Source: Verpa conica (Eukaryota > Ascomycota > Pezizomycetes > Pezizales > Morchellaceae). Taken from it: 64,000 nt of DNA. This document shows, piece by piece, positions 11,770 to 21,999 of this stretch (positions within the stretch are counted from its first letter, which is position 1; each line of letters opens with the position of its first letter). The notes below the pieces were generated by a model. That model was not told the origin of the DNA and did not search any database. It saw only the letters and a program-made list of their open reading frames with translations. Both the position numbers and the translations under genes were made by a program. The stretch spans positions 1,364,001 through 1,428,000 of the forward strand of contig JAUFSD010000006.1 in the NCBI GenBank assembly GCA_033030425.1. Reading direction: 5' to 3'.

Positions 11770-12881
11770 AGCGCTTACATTCTAAGAAAGTTCTAAGAAA
11801 GTCAATCGCCCTTTAGCTATCAGATAGAGGAATAGACTACTATTGTAGAGATATTTTCTAGCTCATCTTCTAGCATTCTATTCACCTTATTTATAACTGG
11901 CTGTTTGCTTATTATGCTAAGTACTTCATGTCATAAGTTTTTAGGTCCAAAAAGGACCTCGGCTAGAAAAATTCCCTATGTATAGAAAGGAATTCAAGTT
12001 TTTCTACATTGAAAGTACTATGGAACTTTACACTAAAAAACGTACATGGAGCATCTTTCTCGGCAGGTCAAAAACAAGTAATGACTACAATAAGTGAAGG
12101 CCCAGCGCTCTTCTTGTTGGTGGTATTACTATAGGCAGATCCTGCGATTGAATTGATTTATTCGTAATTCCACCCTCTGACGATCACAAGAAACCTCCGA
12201 TACAAATAGTGGGGTTTCAATTAGATGTACTAGAGTACAGGGTGTACCTAGAGCGTCTAGGACGCCTAGGAATAATAGTTAAACTAGAACCACCTCTCCC
12301 AGTACCCTTACCATGTAATTAATGGGGAAAACAAAAAAGTACCTTTACCTATTATGCTAGTAGTTGGGATAGGGATAGGGCTAGGGTTTAAATATCGTCA
12401 GTACAGTGGCCAGTGGTCACACATCACTCAACTAAGAGAGCTGCGCTTCAAAGAATACTCTTTTGTTCCCCAATACTTGTAGTGACTAAATTGAGGCTAT
12501 GAAGAATACGAGTGATGACTCGTGTAGCTGGAGCTTCTCCCAAGCTATACCCTATCCCCCCTGAGAACTAGTGTAGGTTGGTAAGTTTACTCTGAAGGAT
12601 TGAGACCTCCGGCAGTGGTACTGCTGTCGCTGTTTGAGATGACATCCCTAGATAGATATAAACCCTTTTACTGGTACTCTACCAATTATGATTGAACCAT
12701 GCAGTGCTACTCTCTCCAATCACCTTCTGTCCGGGAAGTAATAAATAAACCCACCAGACTCAGGCGTAGCCCCAGCCAGTAGGGGGGGAGTAGTAATAAT
12801 AATAAACAAAAAGAATGTTTGCAAAACGCCAAAGAAACCCAGCTCATATCGTAACAAGACACGCTACAAGCACTATCTGAA
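11770..12881. other. Convergent spacer between HOP1 and VPS2
   Basis: No gene is seen in these 1,112 bp. It holds both 3' regions. At 12366-12386 there is a G-run tract of the form GGGATAGGGATAGGGCTAGG. The remainder is mixed-composition DNA with stops in all frames. Confidence 0.5.
12366..12386 (+). repeat. Telomere-like G-run tract
   Basis: Four GGG runs spaced 2-3 bases apart (GGGATAGGGATAGGG, then CTAGGG). The tract resembles degenerate TTAGGG repeats and fits a G-quadruplex pattern. It is too short to call an interstitial telomere with confidence. Confidence 0.45.
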
Positions 12882-13724
12882 TTAGCGCCGGAGACTATCG
12901 AGTCTCGCTTGAAGATCATCGTCCATAGCGTCTGCACCGACGGCCTGTGCGACCTTTCCCTCTGCGATGCCAGTCGATGCGATGCCGGAGGGGGTTTCGC
13001 CGAGCTAATCAGAACCAGTCAGTTAAAATAATAGATTAGTAGGGGTGTAGGTAGTGGTGTACAGATTGATTCATCTCAACACCAATCTCATCGAGGACTT
13101 GATTGACAATCTCATCACTCTCCATCTCATCGTCCAGACCCGTGACATCATCAATCGCATCATCCATCATCTCCTGTCTCTGCTCCATAATATCATTTTC
13201 CCTCTCGAAATCCATCGCGATGCGCTGGAGCGCAGGAAGATTCATAGAACGGTTCATGGAGCCGAGAAGGGAGGTTGCGCCTTTCATAGATTGCATCATT
13301 TGTTCGTTTGACCGGACAGTTTGAATACGGAGGGAAACTGCCTGAAGTTGCGTTTTCATCTGGTAGAACTTCTGGATGTAGCTACAGTTGGAGGTGTTAG
13401 TTTCTAGAAAATCACGATGATGGTAGTTTGGAACACACTTTCTTGTCCTAACGAGGTCCTTGGCTTGGATCTTACATGCCCCCATCTGGCCATTCTTTGC
13501 AGAGCGCTTGATGTCGGCAATTAGCTTCTTTTCCTGCTGTTCGAGCTTTATACGTTCTCTGTCGAGCTCACGCTGGGCTTTCTCGAGGGCTCTTTGGTGC
13601 TGTTTCAAGTAAGCGGGATAGCTCCCGAGCAAGTAGATAGAGTGGGGAATTATGAAGTAACCTTTCTGAGCCTTTCAGCAGGAGTTTGGCGACGCCCAAA
13701 AGCCCATTCTATAAGGCCACTCAT
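12882..13724 (-). CDS. VPS2: ESCRT-III subunit Vps2 (CHMP2/Did4)
   Basis: Component of the membrane-scission ESCRT-III polymer at endosomes; it recruits the AAA ATPase Vps4. Four minus-strand exons (13662-13724, 13439-13599, 13063-13381, 12882-13004) give 221 residues, the usual length. The N-terminus MSGLIEWAFGRRQTPAERLRK is diagnostic. It continues HQRALEKAQRELDRERIKLE in the basic alpha-1/alpha-2 hairpin, then QAKDLVRTRNYIQKFYQMKT and SMNRSMNLPALQRIAMDFE. The acidic autoinhibitory part and the C-terminal MIM1 motif DDDLQARLDSLRR follow, which binds the Vps4 MIT domain. The 57-bp second intron is a multiple of three and has no in-frame stop, so retention would add 19 residues. The last exon is needed for the MIM1 motif; reading through its donor would end the protein early. 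Confidence 0.95.
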
Positions 13725-14136
13725 GGGGGAAGAGTTTGTGAGGGGGGGAGGGGAAGACCACAGACACAGTTGAGGTGGGGAGGGAGGTGAGGTGAGGTGA
13801 AGTGAGGTGAAGGTAAGAAGATGAGGTCGCCGCCGTCGTCGTCGTCGTTGTTGTCCCTGCCCTTGGTTGACGCTGATACGGTAAGAGAGGCTGAATGGAC
13901 GCTTGGCATTCACGTGACTTCTAGATATTCAGTGATTAGTCAAAACATTTCTTCTTTTCCTTTCCGTTGGGATGAGGTTGATTGAGACTCATCCACAGCC
14001 CCCCCAGTCAGCTATACTCCCCCCCTCTCCTCAACATTCACCACCCCACCATCTGTTGGCATCTTATATCCCCTTCTCAGGTTCTACACAAACCATTCCT
14101 CTTTTGCATCGTTTAATACCACTGCCGGAGGCCATC
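13725..14136. promoter_or_regulatory. Divergent VPS2 / YME1 promoter
   Basis: The 412-bp region serves VPS2 (left) and YME1 (right). On the VPS2 side it has a GA-rich tract (13775-13815) and a GCC/GTC-GTT trinucleotide run (about 13828-13853). A CACGTG E-box within TTCACGTGAC lies at 13911-13916, a type bound by bHLH factors such as Cbf1. C-rich pyrimidine tracts precede the YME1 start. Confidence 0.55.
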
Positions 14137-16829
14137 ATGGCTTCTCCATTTCAGGTGGGCCTTGTTATACAGGTATGTGAAATCCCCAGCGCCATCTTAT
14201 AGGTCCCTCTTTTTTTTTCTAACAAAATATTCACAGGGCCTACCATCAATAACGCCTGGTTTACTACCGAGTATATCGACTGTTTTTTCTTCCACATGGG
14301 CGCAGCTTGGAAGAGGTAACGGTGCTGCAAAGAGGACTATTCATACAAAAATCATACCCTTGGTTAAGGAGGAGATTAAACCTACAAAGGCATATGTAAT
14401 AAGGCGCTTTTTTTTTCATCGGAAAGTTTATCAAACTAATGGTGGCAGATCAATGGCTCTGTGGCGGAACTACCCGCTTTTATAAAGGCTTACCCGGAAC
14501 TACGCAACCAACATATATTTCCAAATTACAATGGCACACCTATGCTCGCTAGCCAAATATTACGCTCCGGTTTGTTTCCCTCCAGTAAAATTTTGCCTCT
14601 TATATCACTAACAGAAACAGCCTTCGGAAATTCTCAAACATCGGCATTCTCGACTTCAACTGGTACAACCCGACGCTTCTCTACTCTCCCGATATCCACC
14701 CTGAATAAAATACCACCCCCGATTCCCAAGACTCCCGGTCAATCCTTTGCTCGCGGCTTCCTATCGTTCTCCGGCCTCTCCCAAAACTCACTTTACCGTG
14801 CTGAACAAGCCGCAAATAATAACTCTCAGAATCCCGCTGCACAGGAAAAATTCTACGAAACACTTCTTCGCGCAAACCTCCCTCAGTATGTCATCGACCG
14901 CTACCAAACTGGCCAATATGCAACTAGCAGATCTTGCGAGGATAAATACATCAAGGCACTTGAACGCACTGGTCAATTTGAAAAAGCGCGGCTCGTCACT
15001 GACCGCCGCAGTGATTTTGCTGAAAGTTCTGCACTGAGCGGTGAGGAAATTCAAGCTATCGGTCAGGCTGTCGCCGCTCAGAGCCGTGGTGGAAATTTCG
15101 CCATGGCACGCGGAAATGGCACTTCGAGCTATTCTGGTAATGGAGCGAGAGAAACCCCGATCCATGTAGTGGTTGATGAATCAATTGGCGGCACTATCTT
15201 CAAGTGGATCAAGTTCTTGTTTTACTTTGGGTTAACGGCTTACTTCCTCCTGGTCTTTCTTACTCTTGCTATTGAAACTACAGGAATGATGAAGAAGGTT
15301 GCTGGGACTACCTCGAATGAGGCACAAGCTTCCCAGCAAACCGCCCGCTTCAGTGATGTTCACGGCTGCGATGAAGCAAAAGAGGAACTCCAAGAACTTG
15401 TCGAATTTCTAAAAGACCCCACGCAATTCTCTACCCTTGGTGGTAAACTACCAAAAGGTGTGCTCCTCGTTGGTCCTCCTGGTACTGGTAAAACCCTCCT
15501 CGCCCGTGCAGTTGCCGGTGAAGCCGGTGTGCCGTTCTTCTTCATGTCTGGATCGGAATTCGATGAAGTCTACGTTGGTGTTGGGGCCAAGCGCGTCCGT
15601 GAACTCTTTGCTCAAGCCCGTGCAAAAGCCCCCGCAATTGTCTTTATCGACGAACTCGACGCAATAGGTGGAAAACGTAACGAACGTGACGCAGCATACG
15701 TTAAGCAGACTCTCAATCAGCTCCTTGTAGATCTTGACGGATTTTCCCAAAATAGCGGCGTTATCTTCTTAGCTGCCACCAATTTTCCCCAGTTGCTCGA
15801 TAAGGCGCTCACCAGACCTGGTCGTTTCGACCGCAACATCACGGTACCACTTCCTGATGTCCGTGGCCGGATCGCGATTCTAAAACACCATACTAAAGCC
15901 ATCCAAGTTAATCCTTCAATTGATCTCTCCGTCCTTGCCCGTGGTACCCCTGGCTTCTCCGGTGCGGAGCTAGAAAACATGTGTAATCAAGCCGCTGTCC
16001 GCGCCAGCCGTCAAAAGGCCACGAACGTCAGAATGGAAGACTTTGAATGGGCAAAAGACAAGATCATGATGGGTGCGGAACGACGCTCTGCCGTCATCCC
16101 ACTTGAGGAGCGCAAAATGACGGCATACCATGAGGGGGGTCACGCAATTGTAGGACTGTTCACGGAGGGGCATACCCCAGTTTATAAAGTCACTATTATG
16201 CCTCGTGGGCAGTCGCTCGGGATGACACACTTTTTATCGGATGGTGATAGACATAGTTTGAGCAAGAAGCAATTGCTTGCTCATATTGATAGTTCTCTTG
16301 GAGGGAAGATCGCGGAAGAGCTTATTTACGGGCCTGAAAATGTCACTGGGGGTTGTAGCGCTGTATGCTCCCTAGAAATCCCCCTCCCCTTAGGGTGTTG
16401 ATCCACTGACAGTTATTCCAACAGGACCTCGTGAGTGCCACTCGCTATGCTCGTGCAATGGTCATGGAACTCGGAATGTCCCCTGTCGTCGGTGACGTAA
16501 ACATGACGGAAGATTATCAACATCTCTCTACAAAATCCAAAGAACTAATCGAGAAGGAGGTCCGCCGCATCATTGAAGAATCACGTGCCCGCGTTACTTC
16601 GGTCCTAACTGCCCACCGCAAAGAACTCGATCTCCTTGCAAAAGCACTCATCGAGTACGAGAGTCTCAACGCTGAAGAGATGAAAAAGGTAATTGCGGGG
16701 GAAAAGTTAACTGATAAGCTCAAAATCTTAAACGTACCCATCAAGTTACCAGAGAGTGGCGTGTTTGTGCCACCGCTTGAGGGAAGTGGGGCGGCGGCAA
16801 AGGAGAGTGGGAGTGGAAAGGGGCTTTAG
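14137..16829 (+). CDS. YME1: Mitochondrial i-AAA protease (Yme1/FtsH family)
   Basis: ATP-dependent zinc metalloprotease of the inner mitochondrial membrane, facing the intermembrane space. Four exons (14137-14172, 14237-14395, 14449-16362, 16425-16829) give 837 residues. The Ser/Arg-rich N-terminus suits a mitochondrial presequence. One membrane segment lies at about 317-342 ([20 protein letters not shown]), as expected for an i-AAA and not the two-span m-AAA. The AAA module has Walker A GPPGTGKT (about 407), Walker B VFIDELD (about 463) and the second region of homology TNFPQLL...TRPGRFD. The protease site is HEGGH (626-630), and the third zinc ligand Asp704 ([13 protein letters not shown]) is formed right across the last intron. 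Exon 1 has two in-phase donors 18 bp apart (GTGGGC and GTATGT); I used the stronger second. The final coiled region ends normally. Confidence 0.95.
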
Positions 16830-17684
16830 AATGGAATTATCTCGAGGGAAAAACTTCCTTCCGGAATCTAGTCATTTTCCAGGTGAGGCTAGAAATTCTA
16901 AGTGTGAGATATGCTTGGGGTAGTTTCTTTCTTGTTTGTTGCATTACTATAGCATGGAAGGGGGTTATGATATAACGGTGTATTAAGTGTCTTTTTTTCT
17001 TACTGGTTTTGTATGGTCTAGTATGGTTTTATCCTTTTTTCTTTTTCTTTCTTTTTTACCCGGATAGAACGCCTGAACTAACAAATGAGGCTTTTGAGCA
17101 AACTTGAAAAAGACATAGCTTCCCCATCCTCTTTGCATACTCGTTCTTAATTTGTTTCTGTTTTTTGGTACCTACTCCAAAATGTAAATTGTGTTACTTG
17201 CTCAAGGCATCGATAACGCGCGATGGGGCAGCGGTAAATGATGGCCTCTTATTATACCTATATGAAGCATAAGGAATAATAGGAAAGAAAAAAATTACAG
17301 TTTCCAAAATCACTCTAGATGAACGGGCAAGCACTCGATTGAATAAAATTGACCCAATATACATATATATAGCCAACTCATGAATTGGTGTACTTCCCTC
17401 CTCGCAATTACAATGACGGAAAGAGGGGTGTTTTCACTATCGCATCGGCGGGAAATACGGTTTTAAGTCGGGAGTGCTACCAAGTTAGACAAAAAGTTCT
17501 ATAATACAGCCGACTTAATCTAGCATTCCCCAGAATACCGCATCAATGCCATCCCCTACACACCCCACCCTTCCCCAACCTTCTTCCAACACGCCTATGC
17601 TTCATTATTCTCGGATTCACTATTACCTTAATAGTCAATGTCAATATCAAGAGCCTCCACCCCACTATTCCAATTAGGTGCATA
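16830..17684. other. Intergenic DNA downstream of YME1
   Basis: The T-rich 3' region of YME1 is followed by AT-rich DNA. A minus-strand reading frame at 17194-17376 (one hydrophobic stretch, no family match) is probably chance. A 142-bp dispersed repeat occupies 17409-17550, and a GC-ended element starts at 17685. Confidence 0.5.
17409..17550 (+). repeat. 142-bp dispersed repeat, copy 1
   Basis: Strongly similar to the reverse complement of 40804-40945, with the same length. Shared blocks include GGGGTGTTTTCACTA, AATACGGTTTTAAGT and GACTTAATCTAG-like segments. The two halves are partly self-complementary, with AATACC/GGTATT and AAGT(C/T)GG pairs, so it may be a small foldback element. Confidence 0.75.
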
Positions 17685-18265
17685 TGTTCTGGCCCGTTCG
17701 GGGGACGCTGCCTATCGGGGGGACGCCCCCTGGACGGGCCGGCCTGCTGGAGGGATACCCCCCCAATGGGCTACCTGTTGAGGGGATACCCCTCCAATGG
17801 GTAGCTATAAACCAGTTTTATAGGGCACCCCCTCAATGGGCTACCCATTGGAGGGACACACTGCGTCCCCTGAACAGGTAGACAGCTATTTTACCCTATT
17901 AAATCATATTTTACCCAAGTACATCGCTTATAAAGCGCCCATATTTATCAGATAACATATAACCATTATTTGCTACCAAAAAGCGTCCACAATATACAAA
18001 TCCCTAGAGACAACAACCTATGGTATAAAATCACAAAAAATCTTAAAATAATCTTAGGATAGGCTGATATTTTTCTGACTACTCACTTAATTTATTTAGG
18101 ATTTCCTGTATTAATTGAGCCATGATTTATCACCTACCCATATGGGGGACACTGGTATCCCTCCAACAGGTAACCCATTCAGGGGATGCCTGCCTGTCCG
18201 CTCCCAGGCTGGCCCGTTCAAGGGACGTCCCCCCGATAGGCAGGTCCCCCCAACGGGCCAGAACA
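17685..18265 (+). mobile_element. GC-ended TIR element, copy 1 (MITE-like, 581 bp)
   Basis: Begins TGTTCTGGCCCGTT and ends with its inverted copy AACGGGCCAGAACA. The terminal inverted repeats extend about 41 bp and include CCTATCGGGGGGACG. GC-rich subterminal repeats follow (AATGGGCTACC, CCAATGGGTAGC, TGGAGGGACAC variants), around an AT-rich core. No transposase ORF is present. The left flank ends in TA; the right flank reads CATA, so the duplication is imperfect. The same element, inverted, occurs at 45723-46485. Confidence 0.85.
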
Positions 18266-18900
18266 CATACACCATATATATCCCCTAACTCCACACTATC
18301 TAGAGCAAGAGCTTTTGGCTATAGCTCGGATACAATCCGCTGTCATTTTTAAATCCGCTATCTGTAATGGTGCTATGAATTAAGGCATACAGCATTACGA
18401 TAATAACCCCAAAACTCCACGGTAGTAAAATTAATTCATGCATGAAGACCTTAAAGTTATCAGCCACGCAACAGCAGGAAAATGCAGCACCGAGAATAAG
18501 GGTTCTCCCATTTTTAGCGTAAGTTACAACTGTCTTCTTCAGCTCCCTAAAGCTCTCATCTTCGATAATATATCCCTCTATCACTGAGTACAACCGCCCT
18601 CACAGCCCCCGCACTACGGATTTCCTACGCCTCACTCATGATAGTAGGGATGATGACATTTGCGTATTTCCCCAACACAGCGAGGAGATGAGCTGCGATC
18701 TTAGGAACAAGGCCTTTGCTATATATAGCCTGGATCAATGACAAGATAATAGGTGCATCTTTATCACGGCAGGAGGGCTTATGATATTTCCAGTGCATGA
18801 GAAAATTGACAGTCTTTGAACAGTATGTTAAGCTCCTATATATATACAGCGAGCACAAGTTTATAACCTGGAGCTTTTTTTCCAGTAGTTTTACAGACAG
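18266..18900 (-). other. Two adjacent unrecognised minus-strand ORFs
   Basis: Minus-strand frames at 18625-18858 (77 residues, ending KYANVIIPTIMSEA) and 18300-18593 (97 residues, including IEDESFRELKKTVVTYAKNG and a hydrophobic segment) lie next to each other in the same direction. They could be pieces of one decayed gene, but I recognise no family and no convincing splice sites joining them. They sit directly beside the GC-ended element. Confidence 0.3.
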
Positions 18901-21900
18901 GGGAAGTAAGGGCGTGTGGGGAGGGAGTTTCGATTGTTGGCATAATTAATTAATATAATATACATACTAGCTAGCTAGGAGAGAGCTCCATGTATTTATG
19001 AATAATCATCATCATCATAGCTAGGAGAGAGTATTATGTTAGCTGCTGAGTGAGAACTAGTGATTGGGGAACAGGGATTAGAAGTGCCCAGGGATTTTTG
19101 TTTTTCCTAAACTCCTAGATTCAGGCCTGGATTCCTACCCTAGGATTGATACTCAATTAATGGTGTCTCATAGATAGGCCGGTAGGTCTAGATACCCATA
19201 TATATGGTGCATAATGGTGGCAACGTTGAAACAAGCTTTGGTGGCTGAAATGTGAGATTAATACATTGAGCTATGTACGTAACCAAGCATAGATATATTC
19301 GGGAAGTGATTTTCATGTACAAATCAGGAAATATTCTCCAATAATTCACCCAGCTCTCCAGTAGCCAAAATCCCTCTATGTTCGATAGCCCAACAATTTA
19401 TGAGTTATATAACATTAGTTAAAATTCCATATATTGTTAGAAGCATCGATCACTTCGTGTATATAGTTATATAAACTAGTATAATTAATATTTATGATTC
19501 CCCGTGTCAAATATGCCAAAATCCAATTTCCCACTATGGTAAAAGTATATATATATACGTTGCTAGATTACAGTACAGGACTAGACCACTTGTCTAGAAT
19601 ACTGTGATGGTCCACAATTAAAAAGATTTCACCAATTTTAAGTGAGACATGCAAATCTATTAATCAAAATACATGAAGTACTGGCACCTAGAGCTTATAT
19701 CTTTGAAATAAGTATCTTAATCCTTGGTTATTATCTCTAAATAGAAAGGCAAGGCCTATATATATATATAATTATATTAAGATTAGAGGAGAAACTATAT
19801 AGAAGATATTTGGCTCTAATAAAGGAAAATAGACAGGTTAAAGGGGAAATGGAGAAAGTAAAATCCTTCTATAACCGTTTATTCTATAGATCTATGTTAT
19901 ATATCTTCTTATGTACGTCCTCCTAGTAGTATACAACTCGCCCCATCCCCACTCTAGTTCCTTACTACCTCTTTCTACCCCCGTAACTCGATCCTCGAGC
20001 TCTCCATACACCTCGGCTGTTAAGTAAAATTATCAAAGTAGTGATAATGGCAATTAAAATCTCTCAGACACACGCAATATCAGCTGAAAAACATCGATAC
20101 ATGATCAAAGATTCTCTTTAATTACTTTCTCGCCAAAATTAGGTATATATAGGCTAATATCATATGATAGAATTAACCTTTAATAGATTATTTAATCCAC
20201 TTCATCCCATAGCAAATTAAAGATTATCATTTTAGCTTAGGGACCTGGCCGGGTGATACCTTTTCCCCATTAGCCTTGTCATTATATATACCATGATAAT
20301 CTACGTATATGTCCAATATATACTAATTCACATCCATAAAGTTTTCTAATTAATTAATAGAACGCGAGCTATAATACTAGCTAATGGCTTTAAATTAAGT
20401 AATATATATATATGATCTGAGAGCCCTTTATTATGATACCATATCAATTCATGCCTTAAAGCCTTTCATTGTTAGTATTACACATCCCTTATAGCTAACG
20501 AATCCAGAGTAGAATATAATTTGACCCTCTACACTTTTCTACACTAGCAATACAATCCATCCATCCATCTCATACATAGACCTACCAACTCCCTCTTCTC
20601 TAGGCAAGAGATTTGATATGCTAGCTAGTCCGTAATAAACGCTAAACCAAAAAACTACTAACCGATTCTAGACCTGGATTAATACTTACTGATAAGGCAT
20701 CCTAAAAAATTTACATTAGCAACTTCTAGATTTGGTTCACAAAGCTATGAAATATGGAATCCATGAAATTTAACCACCTAATAGCTAGTAAGCTATATTA
20801 TGACAACCGATAGATGAGGAAGAGTACGGAGAGTCGAGATTTTGTACTATATAGTGAGATAGCTTAATTTGATTGCATATCCCAACCGAATTTATAGTTA
20901 TCGTCCTATATTTAATTAAAGGTCCTCACAACATTCATCATTCAAAAACGCCTAATATAACATTACCATTCTCAAATTATTATTCACATACCATGCAACC
21001 TTCTACTTAACCCGAGTACGTTACAGTAAAACTTAACCCCACTTGAGCTAAACACCACTTGATCTCACCAAGAATTTCTAGCTCGTGAGGCAAGACCTCG
21101 TACCTTTAGGTCCTAGATAAATCCCCCATACAAGTACCCTCATTCCATAGGCCATATATAACACGCCGCTCTCAAAGCCTTCACACTAGCTGTCTCCTAT
21201 ACCTCCCCCACTATTTACTCCCAATTCTTTTTGTGTAGAGCTGGTATATATGGTTCTTGTCTATGTTATTAATTCCCCGAACTGTCAAATACTTCCTATA
21301 ATGTGGGGTCCAAACTTATTTTATACTCCGTCACCTACTATAACTTTCTAAAGGTCAATAGACGTATCAAAAGTGTTGTTGCTACAAGAACTCTTCTAAA
21401 CTCTTATAAACTGCTTAGGTTCGTCTGGCCATTACTACAACATACACCTCAAGTAGGTTTTGAAATATCTTACCCATACTATACACAAAAGCCTAGGAAT
21501 TTGCTTCCCCGAATTACTTTAAAGGAATCCCGAGGCAGTCTATATATACGTAACCACGAATTAAAAGCATAACATAACTAGAAAATCTACCCACACCGAC
21601 AAACAGAAAAACCTACCCCGATGCAACAATGGCTCCAATATATCCCCCCCAATTAAGTCTACATAGGGATCTAGATCTGACCCCTTCCCTCTAGAACCAA
21701 GATCTACCCTAGTTTACGGATATTTTACGACTCTGGTCGAGCTTTTTTTATGACTCTGGGGGGTTCTGTGAAGGTATAGTACTTATGATTAATTCATTCA
21801 TTCCTACGTATACGAAGGTATAAAGACTTCACGAGTGATACTCTATGATAACAATGAGTGTGGGGTAACTTTAGAGGTTACCACGACCCCCACGCTATGG

Positions 21901-21999
21901 TTAAAGTAGCCAAAAGGGCCTCCTGACTTAGAGACCGGTTGATTCTTGAGGAAACTTATTCGGCACAGTCTGATAAGAAACCAGCTCGTCCAATTGTAT
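18901..21999. other. AT-rich, TA-rich gene desert
   Basis: A very AT-rich stretch full of TATATA runs and CTAG steps, with stops in all frames. The composition resembles DNA worn by repeat-induced point mutation (excess TpA, few CpG), but I did not compute indices. I recognise no gene and no intact element. Confidence 0.6.

Noticed and set aside
17194..17376. Small minus-strand membrane-protein frame
   Set aside because: It needs a non-ATG start or an internal Met, has no recognised family, and lies in low-complexity AT-rich DNA.
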